Shown piece after piece: positions 42,578 through 51,779 of a DNA stretch of 64,000 nt (the first letter of the stretch is position 1; each line of letters begins with the position of its first letter). The position numbers and the translations under genes are program-made. This stretch comes from Acidipropionibacterium timonense. Lineage in GTDB: Bacteria > Actinomycetota > Actinomycetes > Propionibacteriales > Propionibacteriaceae. The notes under the pieces are model-generated. The model was not told the DNA's origin and ran no database searches. It saw nothing but the letters and a program-made list of their open reading frames with translations. The stretch lies in contig NZ_LR027558.1 of the NCBI RefSeq assembly GCF_900605005.1, positions 2,318,395-2,382,394 of the forward strand, read 5' to 3'.

Positions 42578-43308
42578 CCGGAACCCTGCTCACCTCACGA
42601 CGGGTCCTCACCCAGATCCGCCACGACCCACGCACCATCGCCCTCGTCCTCGTCGTCCCGTGCCTGCTCATCGGGCTGCTCGCGTGGATCTACCACGCCC
42701 ATCAGCAGGCGGTCTTCGACCGGGTCGGGCCAGCCCTGCTCGGCGTCTTCCCCCTCGTCGTCATGTTCGTCATCACGAGCGTGTCGACCCTGCGTGAGCG
42801 TCGCTCGGGCACCCTCGAGAGACTGTGGACGACGCCCGTGACGAAGGCCGGCTTCGTCGCCGGCTACGCCCTGGCCTTCGGTCTGCTCTCGACCCTCCAG
42901 GCCCTCGTCGCAACGGGATTCGCGGTATGGGTGTGCGGGCTCGACCTCGTCGGGCCGGCCTGGCAGCTCGTCGTCGTCGCCATCCTCGACGCCCTCCTGG
43001 GCACCTGCCTGGGACTGTTGGCCTCCGGGTTCGCGCGCACCGAGTTCCAGGCCGTGCAGTTCATGCCCGCGTTCATCCTGCCGCAGTTCCTCCTGTGCGG
43101 GCTGCTCGTGCCTCGCGACCAGCTCACCGACGTCCTGCGGTGGATCTCCGACGTCCTGCCGCTGTCGTACGCGGTCGACGCCATGAACACCCTGGCGACG
43201 CGCACCGACTCGGGCCACGACGTCGCCCGGGACTGCGTGATCCTCGCCGGGTTCATCGTCCTGGCGGTCATCGGCGGGACTGCGACCTTGCACCGACGGA
43301 CGGACTGA
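42574..43308 (+). CDS. ABC-2 type exporter permease (DrrB type)
   Basis: A 244-aa membrane permease with about six transmembrane segments. The ABC-2 signatures are LREERRSGTLERLWTTPVTKAGF-like (TLRERRSGTLERLWTTPV), the central FARTEFQAVQFMPAFILPQFLLCGLLVP and the terminal LPLSYAVDAMNTL. Works with the ATPase encoded upstream; TetR-ATPase-permease trios usually form inducible efflux systems. Confidence 0.92.
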   Translation: MTGTLLTSRRVLTQIRHDPRTIALVLVVPCLLIGLLAWIYHAHQQAVFDRVGPALLGVFPLVVMFVITSVSTLRERRSGTLERLWTTPVTKAGFVAGYALAFGLLSTLQALVATGFAVWVCGLDLVGPAWQLVVVAILDALLGTCLGLLASGFARTEFQAVQFMPAFILPQFLLCGLLVPRDQLTDVLRWISDVLPLSYAVDAMNTLATRTDSGHDVARDCVILAGFIVLAVIGGTATLHRRTD

Positions 43309-43424
43309 GTCCGTCCGGGACGGCTCGATCGGTGAGGCGCACCCCCGCGTGTGGAGCACCCGCGTGAGCTCCCCCACGTCAACGGTGCAGCACCGTAAGC
43401 TGGAGGGCGGCGGCACCCCGTCCC

Positions 43425-43488
43425 GCCGACCACGAGTCCAGCAGCCCACGAGTCCAACAGCCCACGAGTCCAGCAGCCCACGAAGCCA
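43425..43488 (+). repeat. 16-bp tandem repeat upstream of a membrane protein gene
   Basis: The unit GCAGCCCACGAGTCCA occurs about four times (43426-43440 partial, 43441, 43457, 43473), with single-base changes, immediately before the ribosome site GGAG and GTG start of the next gene. Copy-number change here could alter expression of that gene. Confidence 0.8.
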
Positions 43489-43496
43489 GGAGCACG

Positions 43497-44129
43497 GTGT
43501 CCCAGAGTTACCCGACCCAGAGCCAGCCATGGTCGGCGTTCCCGGAACCCACCGGGGCGCCACTCATCGCCGACGATCCCTCGGGCATCCTCACCCTTCC
43601 CCCGCTGGAGCCCACTGCGGGATTCGACCCCGAGGGCATCCCGCGTCGACCAGGGACGGCGGTCGCCGCGACCGCCTGTTTCGCGGCGGCGTCGGTGGCC
43701 TCGGCGGTCGGGCTGGCGCTGGCCTGGTGGGGGTCGATCCACATGAGGACGTTCTCCAGCGCGACGCATCTCATGACCTGGACCCATCCCCGTCCCGGCT
43801 CACTGGCCTCGGTGCTGCTCGTCACGCTCATGACCGCGATCGGCATGGCGATGACCGCCATGCCCGGCATCCTCGCGGTGAACACGTGGTTCGCCCGACG
43901 CTGGGTGCGCTGGGGGGCGATCGGTGGGATCGGCACGGCAGCCCTGGCGGTGACCCTGGGCTGGTCGGCATGGATCGGGGCCCCGTTCGCCGTCGCCGGA
44001 CTCGTGCTCGTGTGGTTGCCGACGAGCCGGCGGTGGTTCGAACGGTGGGTCGGGATCCGCGTGGCGCGCGGCCCGGTGCCGTACCAGCCCAGGCCCGTGC
44101 GGTACGGGCCCGTGCGCCAGCACCTCTGA
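43497..44129 (+). CDS. hypothetical membrane protein with proline-rich ends
   Basis: I do not recognise this 210-aa protein. Visible features: an extramembrane Pro/Ser-rich N-terminus of about 50 residues, then four hydrophobic segments (about 54-75, 100-124, 138-158, 160-175), and a basic C-terminus with a repeated VPYQPRPVRYGPVR motif. The GTG start follows GGAG and a 16-bp tandem repeat array. No neighbour suggests a function. Confidence 0.65.
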   Translation: MSQSYPTQSQPWSAFPEPTGAPLIADDPSGILTLPPLEPTAGFDPEGIPRRPGTAVAATACFAAASVASAVGLALAWWGSIHMRTFSSATHLMTWTHPRPGSLASVLLVTLMTAIGMAMTAMPGILAVNTWFARRWVRWGAIGGIGTAALAVTLGWSAWIGAPFAVAGLVLVWLPTSRRWFERWVGIRVARGPVPYQPRPVRYGPVRQHL

Positions 44130-44179
44130 GCCCCGCGCCAACACCTCCGAGCCCCGCGTCAGCACCGGAGGGGACCGCG

Positions 44180-45571
44180 TCAGCGGCTGGTCCGCCCCGC
44201 CTCCTCCAGGACACACCCGAGGGCCAGCAGACGCGCCTCGTCGTACATCCGCCCGCCGATCATCATTCCGATCGGCAGCTCGACGCCGTCGATGACCGCC
44301 GTGTGGAGGGGCAGGCTCATCGCCGGACGCCCGGTGATGTTCCACAGGCTCGTCCATGGCGTGAACCGACACTGGGCCTCGAAGTCAGCCGCCGGGTCGG
44401 CGTCGTCCCGCAGCGCCCCGACCGGCAGCGGAGGTTGGGCCAGGGTGGGGCTGAGGACGACGTCGAATCGCTGCCAGTCCTCCCCCACCCGACGGGCCAC
44501 CAGCTGGATGCCGGCCAGGGCCTCGGCCAGGTCGACGCCGGTCCGACGTCGACCCTCCGCCCGTAGCCAGCGCGACATCGGCGTCATGAACTCCTCACGC
44601 CCGGGAGAGACCGGGATCGAAGCGGCCCCGACCTCCCAGACGCAACGGAAGGAGTCCCACTCGCGCGGGCCGAACGGGGCGCTCGTCTCCTCGAGTTCGT
44701 GGCCCATGGACGCCAGGAGGGACGCCGTCCCGTCGAGGGCGGCCAGGACCGCCGGATGGACGTCCGTCTCGGCGATGACCGGCTCGCGCAGCACTCCGAT
44801 GCGTAGTCGCGCCGGGGTTCGCTCGCAGGCGGCGAGGAAGGATCCGGTGGGCGCCGGGGCGCTGAACGGGTCGCCGGGCCATGGCTCGGACAGGACATCG
44901 AGGGCGGCGGCGGTGTCGCGCACGGTGCGGGTGAGGACGCCGCCGGAGACGAGGCCGGGCCCGTCGACGCCGTACGGGCCGGCGGAGACGCGGCCGCGGC
45001 TCGGCTTGAGGCCGACGACCCCGCAGCACGAGGCCGGGATGCGGATCGACCCGCCGCCGTCGGAGCCCTGGGCGATGGGCACCTGGCCGGCGCCGACGAC
45101 GGCCGCCGCGCCACCCGAGGAGCCGCCGGCCATCCGGCCGTGGCCCCAGGGGGTGACGGTGGCCGGACGCCCGTCGGGTTCGGTGTAGCAGGGCAGTCCG
45201 AACTCGGGGGCGGTGGTCGTCCCGAGGGGAATGGCCCCGGCGTCCTTGAGACGGGTGACGATGCCGTCGTCGTGGTCGGACGGGACGCCTCCGACGGCCA
45301 GGCTGCCGACCGCCCGCGGGGCGCCGGCCAGTGCATTGAGGTCCTTGACGGGGCAGGGGACGCCGAGGAGCGGTCCCGGATGGATCTGGCCGGAGTCGAG
45401 CTGACGTTGGAGTTCGACGGCGGTGCGACGAGCGCCGTCGTCGTCGATCCAGGTCCAGGCGTGGCACTCGTCGGCGTGGGCGGCGGCCAGGGCGGCGTCA
45501 ACCACCTCGAGGACGCCGACCTCACCGGCAGCGATCCGGGCGGAGGTCTCCAGGGCGGTCATGGGTTCCAT
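44180..45571 (-). CDS. amidase (amidase signature family)
   Basis: A 463-aa hydrolase with the Ser-cisSer-Lys triad: Lys in GVPCPVKDLNALAG, cis-Ser in RMAGGSSGGAAAVVGAG and nucleophile Ser in GSDGGGSIRIPASCCGVVGLKPSRG. It hydrolyses an amide; the substrate is not predictable, and linkage to GatCAB is unlikely given the lone gene. Start chosen at 45571, 8 nt after AGGA; other Mets lie at 45577 and 45562. Confidence 0.9.
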   Translation of the reverse strand: MEPMTALETSARIAAGEVGVLEVVDAALAAAHADECHAWTWIDDDGARRTAVELQRQLDSGQIHPGPLLGVPCPVKDLNALAGAPRAVGSLAVGGVPSDHDDGIVTRLKDAGAIPLGTTTAPEFGLPCYTEPDGRPATVTPWGHGRMAGGSSGGAAAVVGAGQVPIAQGSDGGGSIRIPASCCGVVGLKPSRGRVSAGPYGVDGPGLVSGGVLTRTVRDTAAALDVLSEPWPGDPFSAPAPTGSFLAACERTPARLRIGVLREPVIAETDVHPAVLAALDGTASLLASMGHELEETSAPFGPREWDSFRCVWEVGAASIPVSPGREEFMTPMSRWLRAEGRRRTGVDLAEALAGIQLVARRVGEDWQRFDVVLSPTLAQPPLPVGALRDDADPAADFEAQCRFTPWTSLWNITGRPAMSLPLHTAVIDGVELPIGMMIGGRMYDEARLLALGCVLEEAGRTSR

Positions 45572-45600
45572 GATCATGGTCCTACCACGACAGGGGGCGG

Positions 45601-46755
45601 TCAGCAGATCGGTGCGGCTGCCGATCCACGGATGACGAGGGAGGTCGGTATCTCGACGATCCCGGCCGCGCCGCACTCGTCGGCGACGTCACCCTCGCGG
45701 GGGACCCGACCGGCGGCATCCCCGCCGAGCACCCCATTGGCGGCATCCCCGCCGAGCACCCCATTGGCGGCATCCCCGCCGAGCACCCCATTGGCGGCAT
45801 CCCCGCCGAGGGCCAGCCGCGCGGCGGCCTCGCCGACGGCCGCGAAGTCGAGTCGCACCGTCGTGAGGGCCGGGCGGGTGGCCGCGGCGTGAGGATGGTC
45901 GTCCATGCCGACGACCGACACGTCCTCGGGGACCCGCAGGCCCAGGCGATCGAGGCCGGCGATGAGCCCGATGGCCAGGTCGTCGTTGCCGCACAGCACG
46001 GCGGTCGCGCGGGCCGCCCTCACCGCTCGCGCCGCCCTCATGCCGGTCTCCACCGACCACCCGGTGGCCAAGGGATCGAGCATCGTCATGCCCCGGGCCT
46101 CCAACACCTGACGCCATCCCTCGCGTCGCGGGTCGGGGTGGCCGGCGGCCGGCACACCGACGTAGGCGATGCGCCGGTGACCGAGGTCGGCCAGATACTC
46201 GGTCGCGGTGACGGCGCCGGCACGGTCATCGGTCCACGCCCTGCGCCAAGGGTCCACGCCGAGCACCTGACCCGGTCCGTCCTCGGGCCGACCACCGGCG
46301 ATGGCCACCGGCAGGTCGACCGGCAGTTCCGGCAGGACGGCGACGCTCGGCGAGTCGAACTCGAGGACGACGACCCCGTCCACCCGGGTGTCGAGGGCGC
46401 ACTGCAGGGTCTCCCGGCGTCTGGCCGGGGACCCGGCCAGCACGTGCAGGGAGGTCTCGACGCCGAGGTCGAGGGCCGCGCTGAGAACCCCCGAGAGAGT
46501 CGCCCAGTAGCCGGTTCGGCCGATGTCGGAGACGAGCACGTGCAGCCGGGCGACGTCGGGGGCGGTCCGCCGGTAGCCCAGCTGGGTGGCCACCTCGAGG
46601 ATCTGCGCGGTCGCGTGCGGGAGGGGCGCCTCGCCGTCACCCTGTCGTGCCAGGGCGCGCGACGCCGTCGCCAAGGAGACGCCCGAGCGCTCGGCGACGT
46701 CGGCCATCCGCGGCGGCCACCACGGGCGCCTCACCATGGCCGGGTCACGCTCCAT
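45601..46755 (-). CDS. LacI family transcriptional regulator with repetitive insert
   Basis: A 384-aa repressor. The N-terminal helix-turn-helix MADVAERSGVSLATASRAL is followed by a periplasmic-binding-like sensor domain (VLVSDIGRTGYWATLSGVL, VDGVVVLEF, AVLCGNDDLAIGLIAGLDRLGLRVPEDVSVVGMDD). Near the C-terminus the nonapeptide GGDAANGVL is repeated three times plus a partial copy, encoded by a 27-bp tandem repeat; related regulators do not carry this. It lies beside the GH16/GH36 cluster and probably controls sugar genes. Confidence 0.9.
   Translation of the reverse strand: MERDPAMVRRPWWPPRMADVAERSGVSLATASRALARQGDGEAPLPHATAQILEVATQLGYRRTAPDVARLHVLVSDIGRTGYWATLSGVLSAALDLGVETSLHVLAGSPARRRETLQCALDTRVDGVVVLEFDSPSVAVLPELPVDLPVAIAGGRPEDGPGQVLGVDPWRRAWTDDRAGAVTATEYLADLGHRRIAYVGVPAAGHPDPRREGWRQVLEARGMTMLDPLATGWSVETGMRAARAVRAARATAVLCGNDDLAIGLIAGLDRLGLRVPEDVSVVGMDDHPHAAATRPALTTVRLDFAAVGEAAARLALGGDAANGVLGGDAANGVLGGDAANGVLGGDAAGRVPREGDVADECGAAGIVEIPTSLVIRGSAAAPIC
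45712..45810. repeat. 27-bp in-frame tandem repeat within the LacI gene
   Basis: The unit GGCGGCATCCCCGCCGAGCA plus CCCCATT is present 3.7 times without mismatch (45712, 45739, 45766, 45793). Being a multiple of three, copy-number changes would alter the protein length by nine residues without a frameshift. Confidence 0.93.
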
Positions 46756-46774
46756 GCACCGGACGATATCGGGT

Positions 46775-48159
46775 TCACTCCCCCGTCCTCGGCAGGGGGT
46801 TGCGCGGCATGTCCGGCCTGGACGGGGCGGTGCCGGAGGCGGCCGGAGTGGACGGGGCCGGCGTCGAGACGCCCGGAGAGGAGGGCGTCGGGGACGACTG
46901 TCCGGGACCGGCGGGCGTCGAGGACGACGGGCTCTCGGGCGTCGGGGTCTGCGACGGGCTCGGCGTCGGCGACGGGGTCACCGCCGCGATCGTCCACACC
47001 GCGGCCGTGGCGGAGTCCGGCCCCTCGACCACCCGACCGTCGGCCAGGACCACCGGCAGACCGGTGAACTTCGAGTGCAGCGTCCGACCGGAACCCTCGA
47101 CCAGCAGGTGCCAGCGGTTGAGGCTGCCCGCGGCGTCGGAGGTCGTCACTCGCCCGGCGCCGACGACGACCTCGTGCCTGCCGGCCTTGCTGTCGATGCC
47201 CAGAACGGCCCCCTCAGTGGTCGAGAGGCTGTAGGTGCAGTCGTCGTGCCGCTCCACGTGCCAGGTCTGGGGCTGGCTCTGCACGGTCGGGACGCCGTCA
47301 CGGACCGCCAGGTACCGTCCGTCAGCACTGGCCAACCGGTAGTCGCCGGGCTCGAGTGCCGGGTTGGGGGCGTACCAGGCACGCACATGGTCGACGTCGA
47401 AACTGGCCGGGAGCTGGCTGTCGATCGGGGTTCCCAGGTGGCCTTCCAGACTGAGGACCATGTGCCGGGACATCCGCCACAGCGAGGGGTCGCCGGGCTT
47501 CGTCTCCCATGCCAGGTGACGGTCGAAGTAGAACCGGAGCAGACCGTCGCGACGCTCGACGCCGTAGGTGTGGTGGTCTCGCGAGATGTCGACACCGGTC
47601 GGGAAGGCATGCCCGCCGAACCCTCGATGGGTGGCCTCCGTGTTGTCGGGCCAGACATGGGTCGCGATGTTCATCTTCGTGTGGTCGAAGGTCTCCTCGA
47701 CGTCGAGTTCCGGGTTCGGCTCGGCCCCGGTGAGCAGGGACGGACCGCCGTCGAGGTTGGACGACTGCATCCAGGTGGCCGACAGCACCCGGGCGGCGGA
47801 GGGCAGGGCCCTGGCACGCACCTCGACGTAGGTGCACAGGCCCGGCAGGTCGAAGACCGACTCGACGGCACCGAAGGTGTACGAGTACCCGTCGACCTTC
47901 TCGGCTCGGGCCGCGAGATGGAGCTCTCCACCGGAGAAGGACACGTTGGCGTCCCGGAACACGCCGACCCCCGAGTGCGGGTACCACAGCCCGAGCTGCG
48001 GTCCGGATCGGTGAACTCGTCGCCGATGCCCAGACGGGTCCAGCCGGTGAGGTCGATGTCGGCGTCGGCCGCCACGGCCCGACCCGTGCCGGCCACGACG
48101 GGAACGACGGCCGCGAGGACGGCGGCGCCGAGGACTGATCTACGCGTGATCGCTGTCAT
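46775..48159 (-). pseudogene. secreted GH16-like glycosidase, frameshifted; orphan LPXTG end
   Basis: The protein is split between two frames. The first (from 48159) has a Tat/Sec signal (ITRRSVLGAAVLAAVV...AVAA) and reads to DEFTDPD. The second continues as PQLGLWYPHSGVGVFRDANV. Adding one G at 48000-48001 would join them into about 461 aa. The GH16 catalytic motif ELDVEE is intact; a lectin-like region (YRLASADGRYLAV) and a Ser/Thr/Pro linker follow. The end NPLPRTGE is an LPXTG sortase motif, but the hydrophobic anchor and basic tail that should follow are missing. Error or true decay cannot be told apart. Confidence 0.75.
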
Positions 48160-48243
48160 GTGTTGCTCCCTTGCAATGACGTCATCCCCTGACTGGGGGT
48201 TTCCCGCAGCCTACGACGAATGGTCGGCGCCGCCACCACTGCA

Positions 48244-48259
48244 TGAAAGTGGACTTTCA
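48244..48259. promoter_or_regulatory. palindromic operator candidate in the GH16/GH36 divergent region
   Basis: TGAAAGT-GG-ACTTTCA is a perfect 7-bp dyad between two divergent carbohydrate genes, about 100 nt upstream of the GH36 start. Probably the operator of the LacI-type regulator encoded nearby (inference). The TAGGGT at 48290 may be a -10 box. Confidence 0.55.
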
Positions 48260-48344
48260 CACCCTGTGGACTGCCCCGGCCCGGCTCCTAGGGTGAACCG
48301 CAAGTGAACGACGGCCAATGCCGGCCACCCAGGAGTCCCACACC

Positions 48345-50465
48345 ATGCACGACGTCGACCAGGCCCCACGGCCCTTCCGGCTCACGAGCAGCCCCGACCA
48401 GCCCACCGCGCTGGCCGTCGGCGGCCTTGACGACGCCGTCGCCCTCCCCCTCGTCGAGTGCCTCACCCTCGAACACGGACGCTGCTTCGTCGACCATCGC
48501 CTCACCCAGACGGCGGTCGGCGCGGGCCTGCGCGAGGTCCGACGCGAACCGCTCGGGTCCCCGTGGCCGGGCACCCGCGTCGTCGAGCACGACCCCACCT
48601 CCGGGCTGTCCGCGACCATCGACCTGTGGCATCCCACCGACGCCACCGTGCGCGCACGGACCACCGTCCGCAACGACGGCGATCGCCCCGTCCACCTCAC
48701 CGCCGTCTCCCTGGCGTGCGCGAGCCTGCTGCCCGGGGCCGACCTCGACGGCCTCGACCTGCTCGTCGCGCCGAGCTCGTGGATGGCCGAGCAGCGGTGG
48801 TCCCACCACCGTCTCTCCGAGGCCCTCGTGGGTGTCGGCACCGAGCTGCACGGCGAGTCGCCCCGTGACCGACTCACGCTGTCCTCGGAATCGGGCTGGT
48901 CCTCGGGCCGCTGGGAACCGGTCGGCTTCGTCACCGATCCGACGTCCGGACGCGCCGCGGGCTGGCAGGTCGAGCACAACGGCGGCTGGACCGTCGAGCT
49001 GGCCCGACGGTCCTCCACCCTGGGGTTGTGCGTGTTCGGTCCGACCGATCTGCACCATCACTGGATGCACCGCCTCGACCCGGGTGAGGAGTTCACCTCG
49101 CCGACGGTCGCCCTGGCCTTCTCCACGGACGGCTGGCAGGGTGCCGCGGCCGAGTTCACGACCTACCGCCGGGCCCTGAGGGCCGTCGAGGGACCCACAG
49201 CCCCGGCCCCGATCGTCTTCAACGACCATATGAACACCCTCATGGCCGACCCGACGACCGAGAAACTCTCGACCCTCGTCCCGGCCGCGGCCCGGGCCGG
49301 GGCGGAGGTCTACTGCATCGACGCCGGCTGGCACGCCGACGACGAGAGCTGGTGGGACGGCGTCGGCCGGTGGGAACCGTCGACCCGTCGCTTCCCCGGT
49401 GGCCTGACGGAGGTGCTCGACCTCATCGCCGCATGTGGCATGACGTCCGGCCTGTGGATCGAACCACTGGCCGTCGGTCTCGACAGTCCGCTCGTCGACG
49501 AGCTGCCGCCCGAGGCGTTCATGCGCCGGGCGGGGGTGGCCATCGTCGAGCAGAACCGACTGCGTCTGGACATGCGTCATCCGGCGGCACGGTCGCACCT
49601 CGACGCCGTCATCGACCGGATGGTCGGCTACGGCATCGGATACCTCAAGATCGACGACAACTTCTCCGTCGGTTCGGGGCCCGACGAGGGCGCCGACTCC
49701 CCCGGCGACGGCCTGCTGGAGCACTCCCGGGCCTGGGCCGCCTGGCTCGCCGACGTACCCCGCCGTCACCCCGGCCTCCGGGTGGAGAACTGCGCGTCGG
49801 GGGGCATGACGACCGACTACGCCCTCCTGTCGTCCGCGACCCTGCAGTCGACCTCCGACCTGCAGGACCCGCTGCGCTCCCCGCCGATCGCCGCCAACGC
49901 CACCCTCACCGTCCTGCCCGAGCAGGCCGCCAGCTGGGCGTACCCGCAGCCGGACATGGACGACGAGGAGATCGTCCTCACCATGACGACCTCGCTGGCC
50001 GGCGCCCTCTACCTGTCCGGTCACCTCGACCGGATGGACGACCACCAGCTCGACCTGGTCCGTGCCGGCGTCGACCTGGCCAAGGAGCTGCGCACCGATC
50101 TCCTGACCGACCTGCCGTGGTGGCCCGACGACGTCGCCGCCTGGACCGACGAGTGGGTCGTCACCGCCCGACGGCACCCGACGTCCCGCGACGGCGTCCT
50201 GGTGGTCTGGCACCGGCCGGTCGACGGGTCCACCGCGCTCGGCCCGCGTGGCGGATCGGCTCTCGAGCTGCCGCAGCTGTCCGGCACCCGCCTCGAGCAG
50301 ATCTACCCGCCCACCCCTCTCGTCGCCGACCCGGGCATCCTCGTCGACAACTCCGGCGCAGCTCCTCGGCTGAGCTGCACCTCCCCTCGACCGACCGGCC
50401 AGGTCTACCGCGTCCGGGATCTTCACAATGGCGTCACCGATGCCGCAGGAATGGAGAAGAAATGA
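48345..50465 (+). CDS. alpha-galactosidase (GH36 type)
   Basis: A 706-aa cytoplasmic glycosidase. The N-terminal beta-sandwich precedes a TIM barrel with AEVYCIDAGWHADDESWWDGVG, the nucleophile in GYLKIDDNFS (Asp437) and the conserved RVENCASGGMTTDYALL (residues about 479-495) including the acid/base region. It releases terminal alpha-galactose or a similar alpha-sugar. ATG 48345 has AGGAG at 9 nt; an earlier in-frame ATG (48318) lacks one. The absence of a signal peptide fits hydrolysis of sugars imported by the adjacent ABC transporter (ATGA overlap). Confidence 0.88.
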   Translation: MHDVDQAPRPFRLTSSPDQPTALAVGGLDDAVALPLVECLTLEHGRCFVDHRLTQTAVGAGLREVRREPLGSPWPGTRVVEHDPTSGLSATIDLWHPTDATVRARTTVRNDGDRPVHLTAVSLACASLLPGADLDGLDLLVAPSSWMAEQRWSHHRLSEALVGVGTELHGESPRDRLTLSSESGWSSGRWEPVGFVTDPTSGRAAGWQVEHNGGWTVELARRSSTLGLCVFGPTDLHHHWMHRLDPGEEFTSPTVALAFSTDGWQGAAAEFTTYRRALRAVEGPTAPAPIVFNDHMNTLMADPTTEKLSTLVPAAARAGAEVYCIDAGWHADDESWWDGVGRWEPSTRRFPGGLTEVLDLIAACGMTSGLWIEPLAVGLDSPLVDELPPEAFMRRAGVAIVEQNRLRLDMRHPAARSHLDAVIDRMVGYGIGYLKIDDNFSVGSGPDEGADSPGDGLLEHSRAWAAWLADVPRRHPGLRVENCASGGMTTDYALLSSATLQSTSDLQDPLRSPPIAANATLTVLPEQAASWAYPQPDMDDEEIVLTMTTSLAGALYLSGHLDRMDDHQLDLVRAGVDLAKELRTDLLTDLPWWPDDVAAWTDEWVVTARRHPTSRDGVLVVWHRPVDGSTALGPRGGSALELPQLSGTRLEQIYPPTPLVADPGILVDNSGAAPRLSCTSPRPTGQVYRVRDLHNGVTDAAGMEKK

Positions 50466-51774
50466 AACGGATCACGAAGATCGCAGCGGCCGGCGCCGCG
50501 GCGGCACTCGCCCTCGCCGGCTGCTCGGACCCGGGCACCGGCTCGACCGAGTCCCAGAGCTCGGCCGGCTCGTGGTCGTCGGCCACGGCCAAGCTCGACG
50601 GGGTCGAGTTGACCCTGTGGGCGGCCCAGTCGTCGGCGTCGATCCCCAAGCAGGTCGCCGCCGACTTCAGCAAGGCCACCGGCGCCAAGGTCAAGATCGT
50701 CACCATCCCCGACCCCTACGAGCAGGGCGTCCAGACCAAGGTCGCCACCGGTGACACCCCCGACCTGGCCATGTGGCAGCCGACGACGTCGATGCTCACG
50801 AGCCTGGGGGCCAAGGAGCACCTCCAGGTGCTCGACGGCGCGCCGTGGGAGTCGAAGACCGACAAGAACGTCCTGGCCTCCGGTGGCACCCTCGACGGAC
50901 ACCGCTACGCCGCCTTCGTGTCGGCCCCCTCGGTCATGGGCGTCTGGTACAACAAGGAGGTCTTCGCCAAGAACGGCGTCCAGGTGCCGAAGAACTTCGA
51001 CGACATGCTCGCCACCGCCAAGAAGCTCAAGGCCGCCGGCCAGACCCCGTTCTACGAGATGGGCGGCGAGTGGTGGGCCTCGCAGTGGGCGGTCCAGGTC
51101 CAGCTGGCCGACGCCGCCAAGGCCGGACTGTGGGACAAGGTCAACAAGAACGAGGACAAGTTCACCGGCACCGAGATCCAGGGCGCCATCAACACCTACG
51201 ACACCATGATCAAGGACGGTCTGTTCAACTCGGACATCAAGACCGGCACCTTCAACGACCAGGCCAAGGCCCTGCTCGACGGCAAGGCCGCCATGGCCAT
51301 CCAGGTGACGAGCCTGCTCGGCAACATGGGCACCCAGGCCGACACCGCCACCCTCAACAAGAAGATCGGGTTCTTCCCCATCTCCAAGAAGGGCACCCTG
51401 GCCACGTCGATCCCCGACCAGACCAACGCCGTCGTCGCCTTCAAGTGAAGGACGCCAAGAAGGAGGCCGCGGCGCGCCAGTTCATCACCTACTGGCTCTC
51501 GGACGGCTACGGCTCCTTCGTCAAGTCGCAGAACACCGTCTCGATCATCGACGGCGTCAAGACCCCCGACTCGGTGCCCCAGGCCATGATCGACTCGAAC
51601 GCCACCCTCAAGGACTCGGTCGGCTCCATGCAGTCCCTGGCCATCGCCAACCGTGACCTGGCCAAGAACCTCGGCGACATGATCGCCGGGACCAAGACGC
51701 CGGCCCAGGTCGGCTCGGAGACCCAGACCCAGTTCGCCCAGCTCGCCAAGGCGATCGGCGCGAAGGGATTCTGA
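50462..51774 (+). pseudogene. sugar-binding lipoprotein, single frameshift
   Basis: A family-1 solute-binding protein starting KRITKIAAAGAAAALALAGC (lipid-modified Cys). The first frame ends prematurely at 51446-51448 (...NAVVAFK-stop). The adjacent frame continues seamlessly as VKDAKKEAAARQFITYWL...AIGAKGF to 51774. One extra G near 51445 would restore about 437 aa. With the GH36 enzyme and two permeases it forms a typical alpha-galactoside uptake operon, so either the system is newly broken or a base is missing from the sequence. Confidence 0.82.
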
Positions 51775-51779
51775 TCCCC

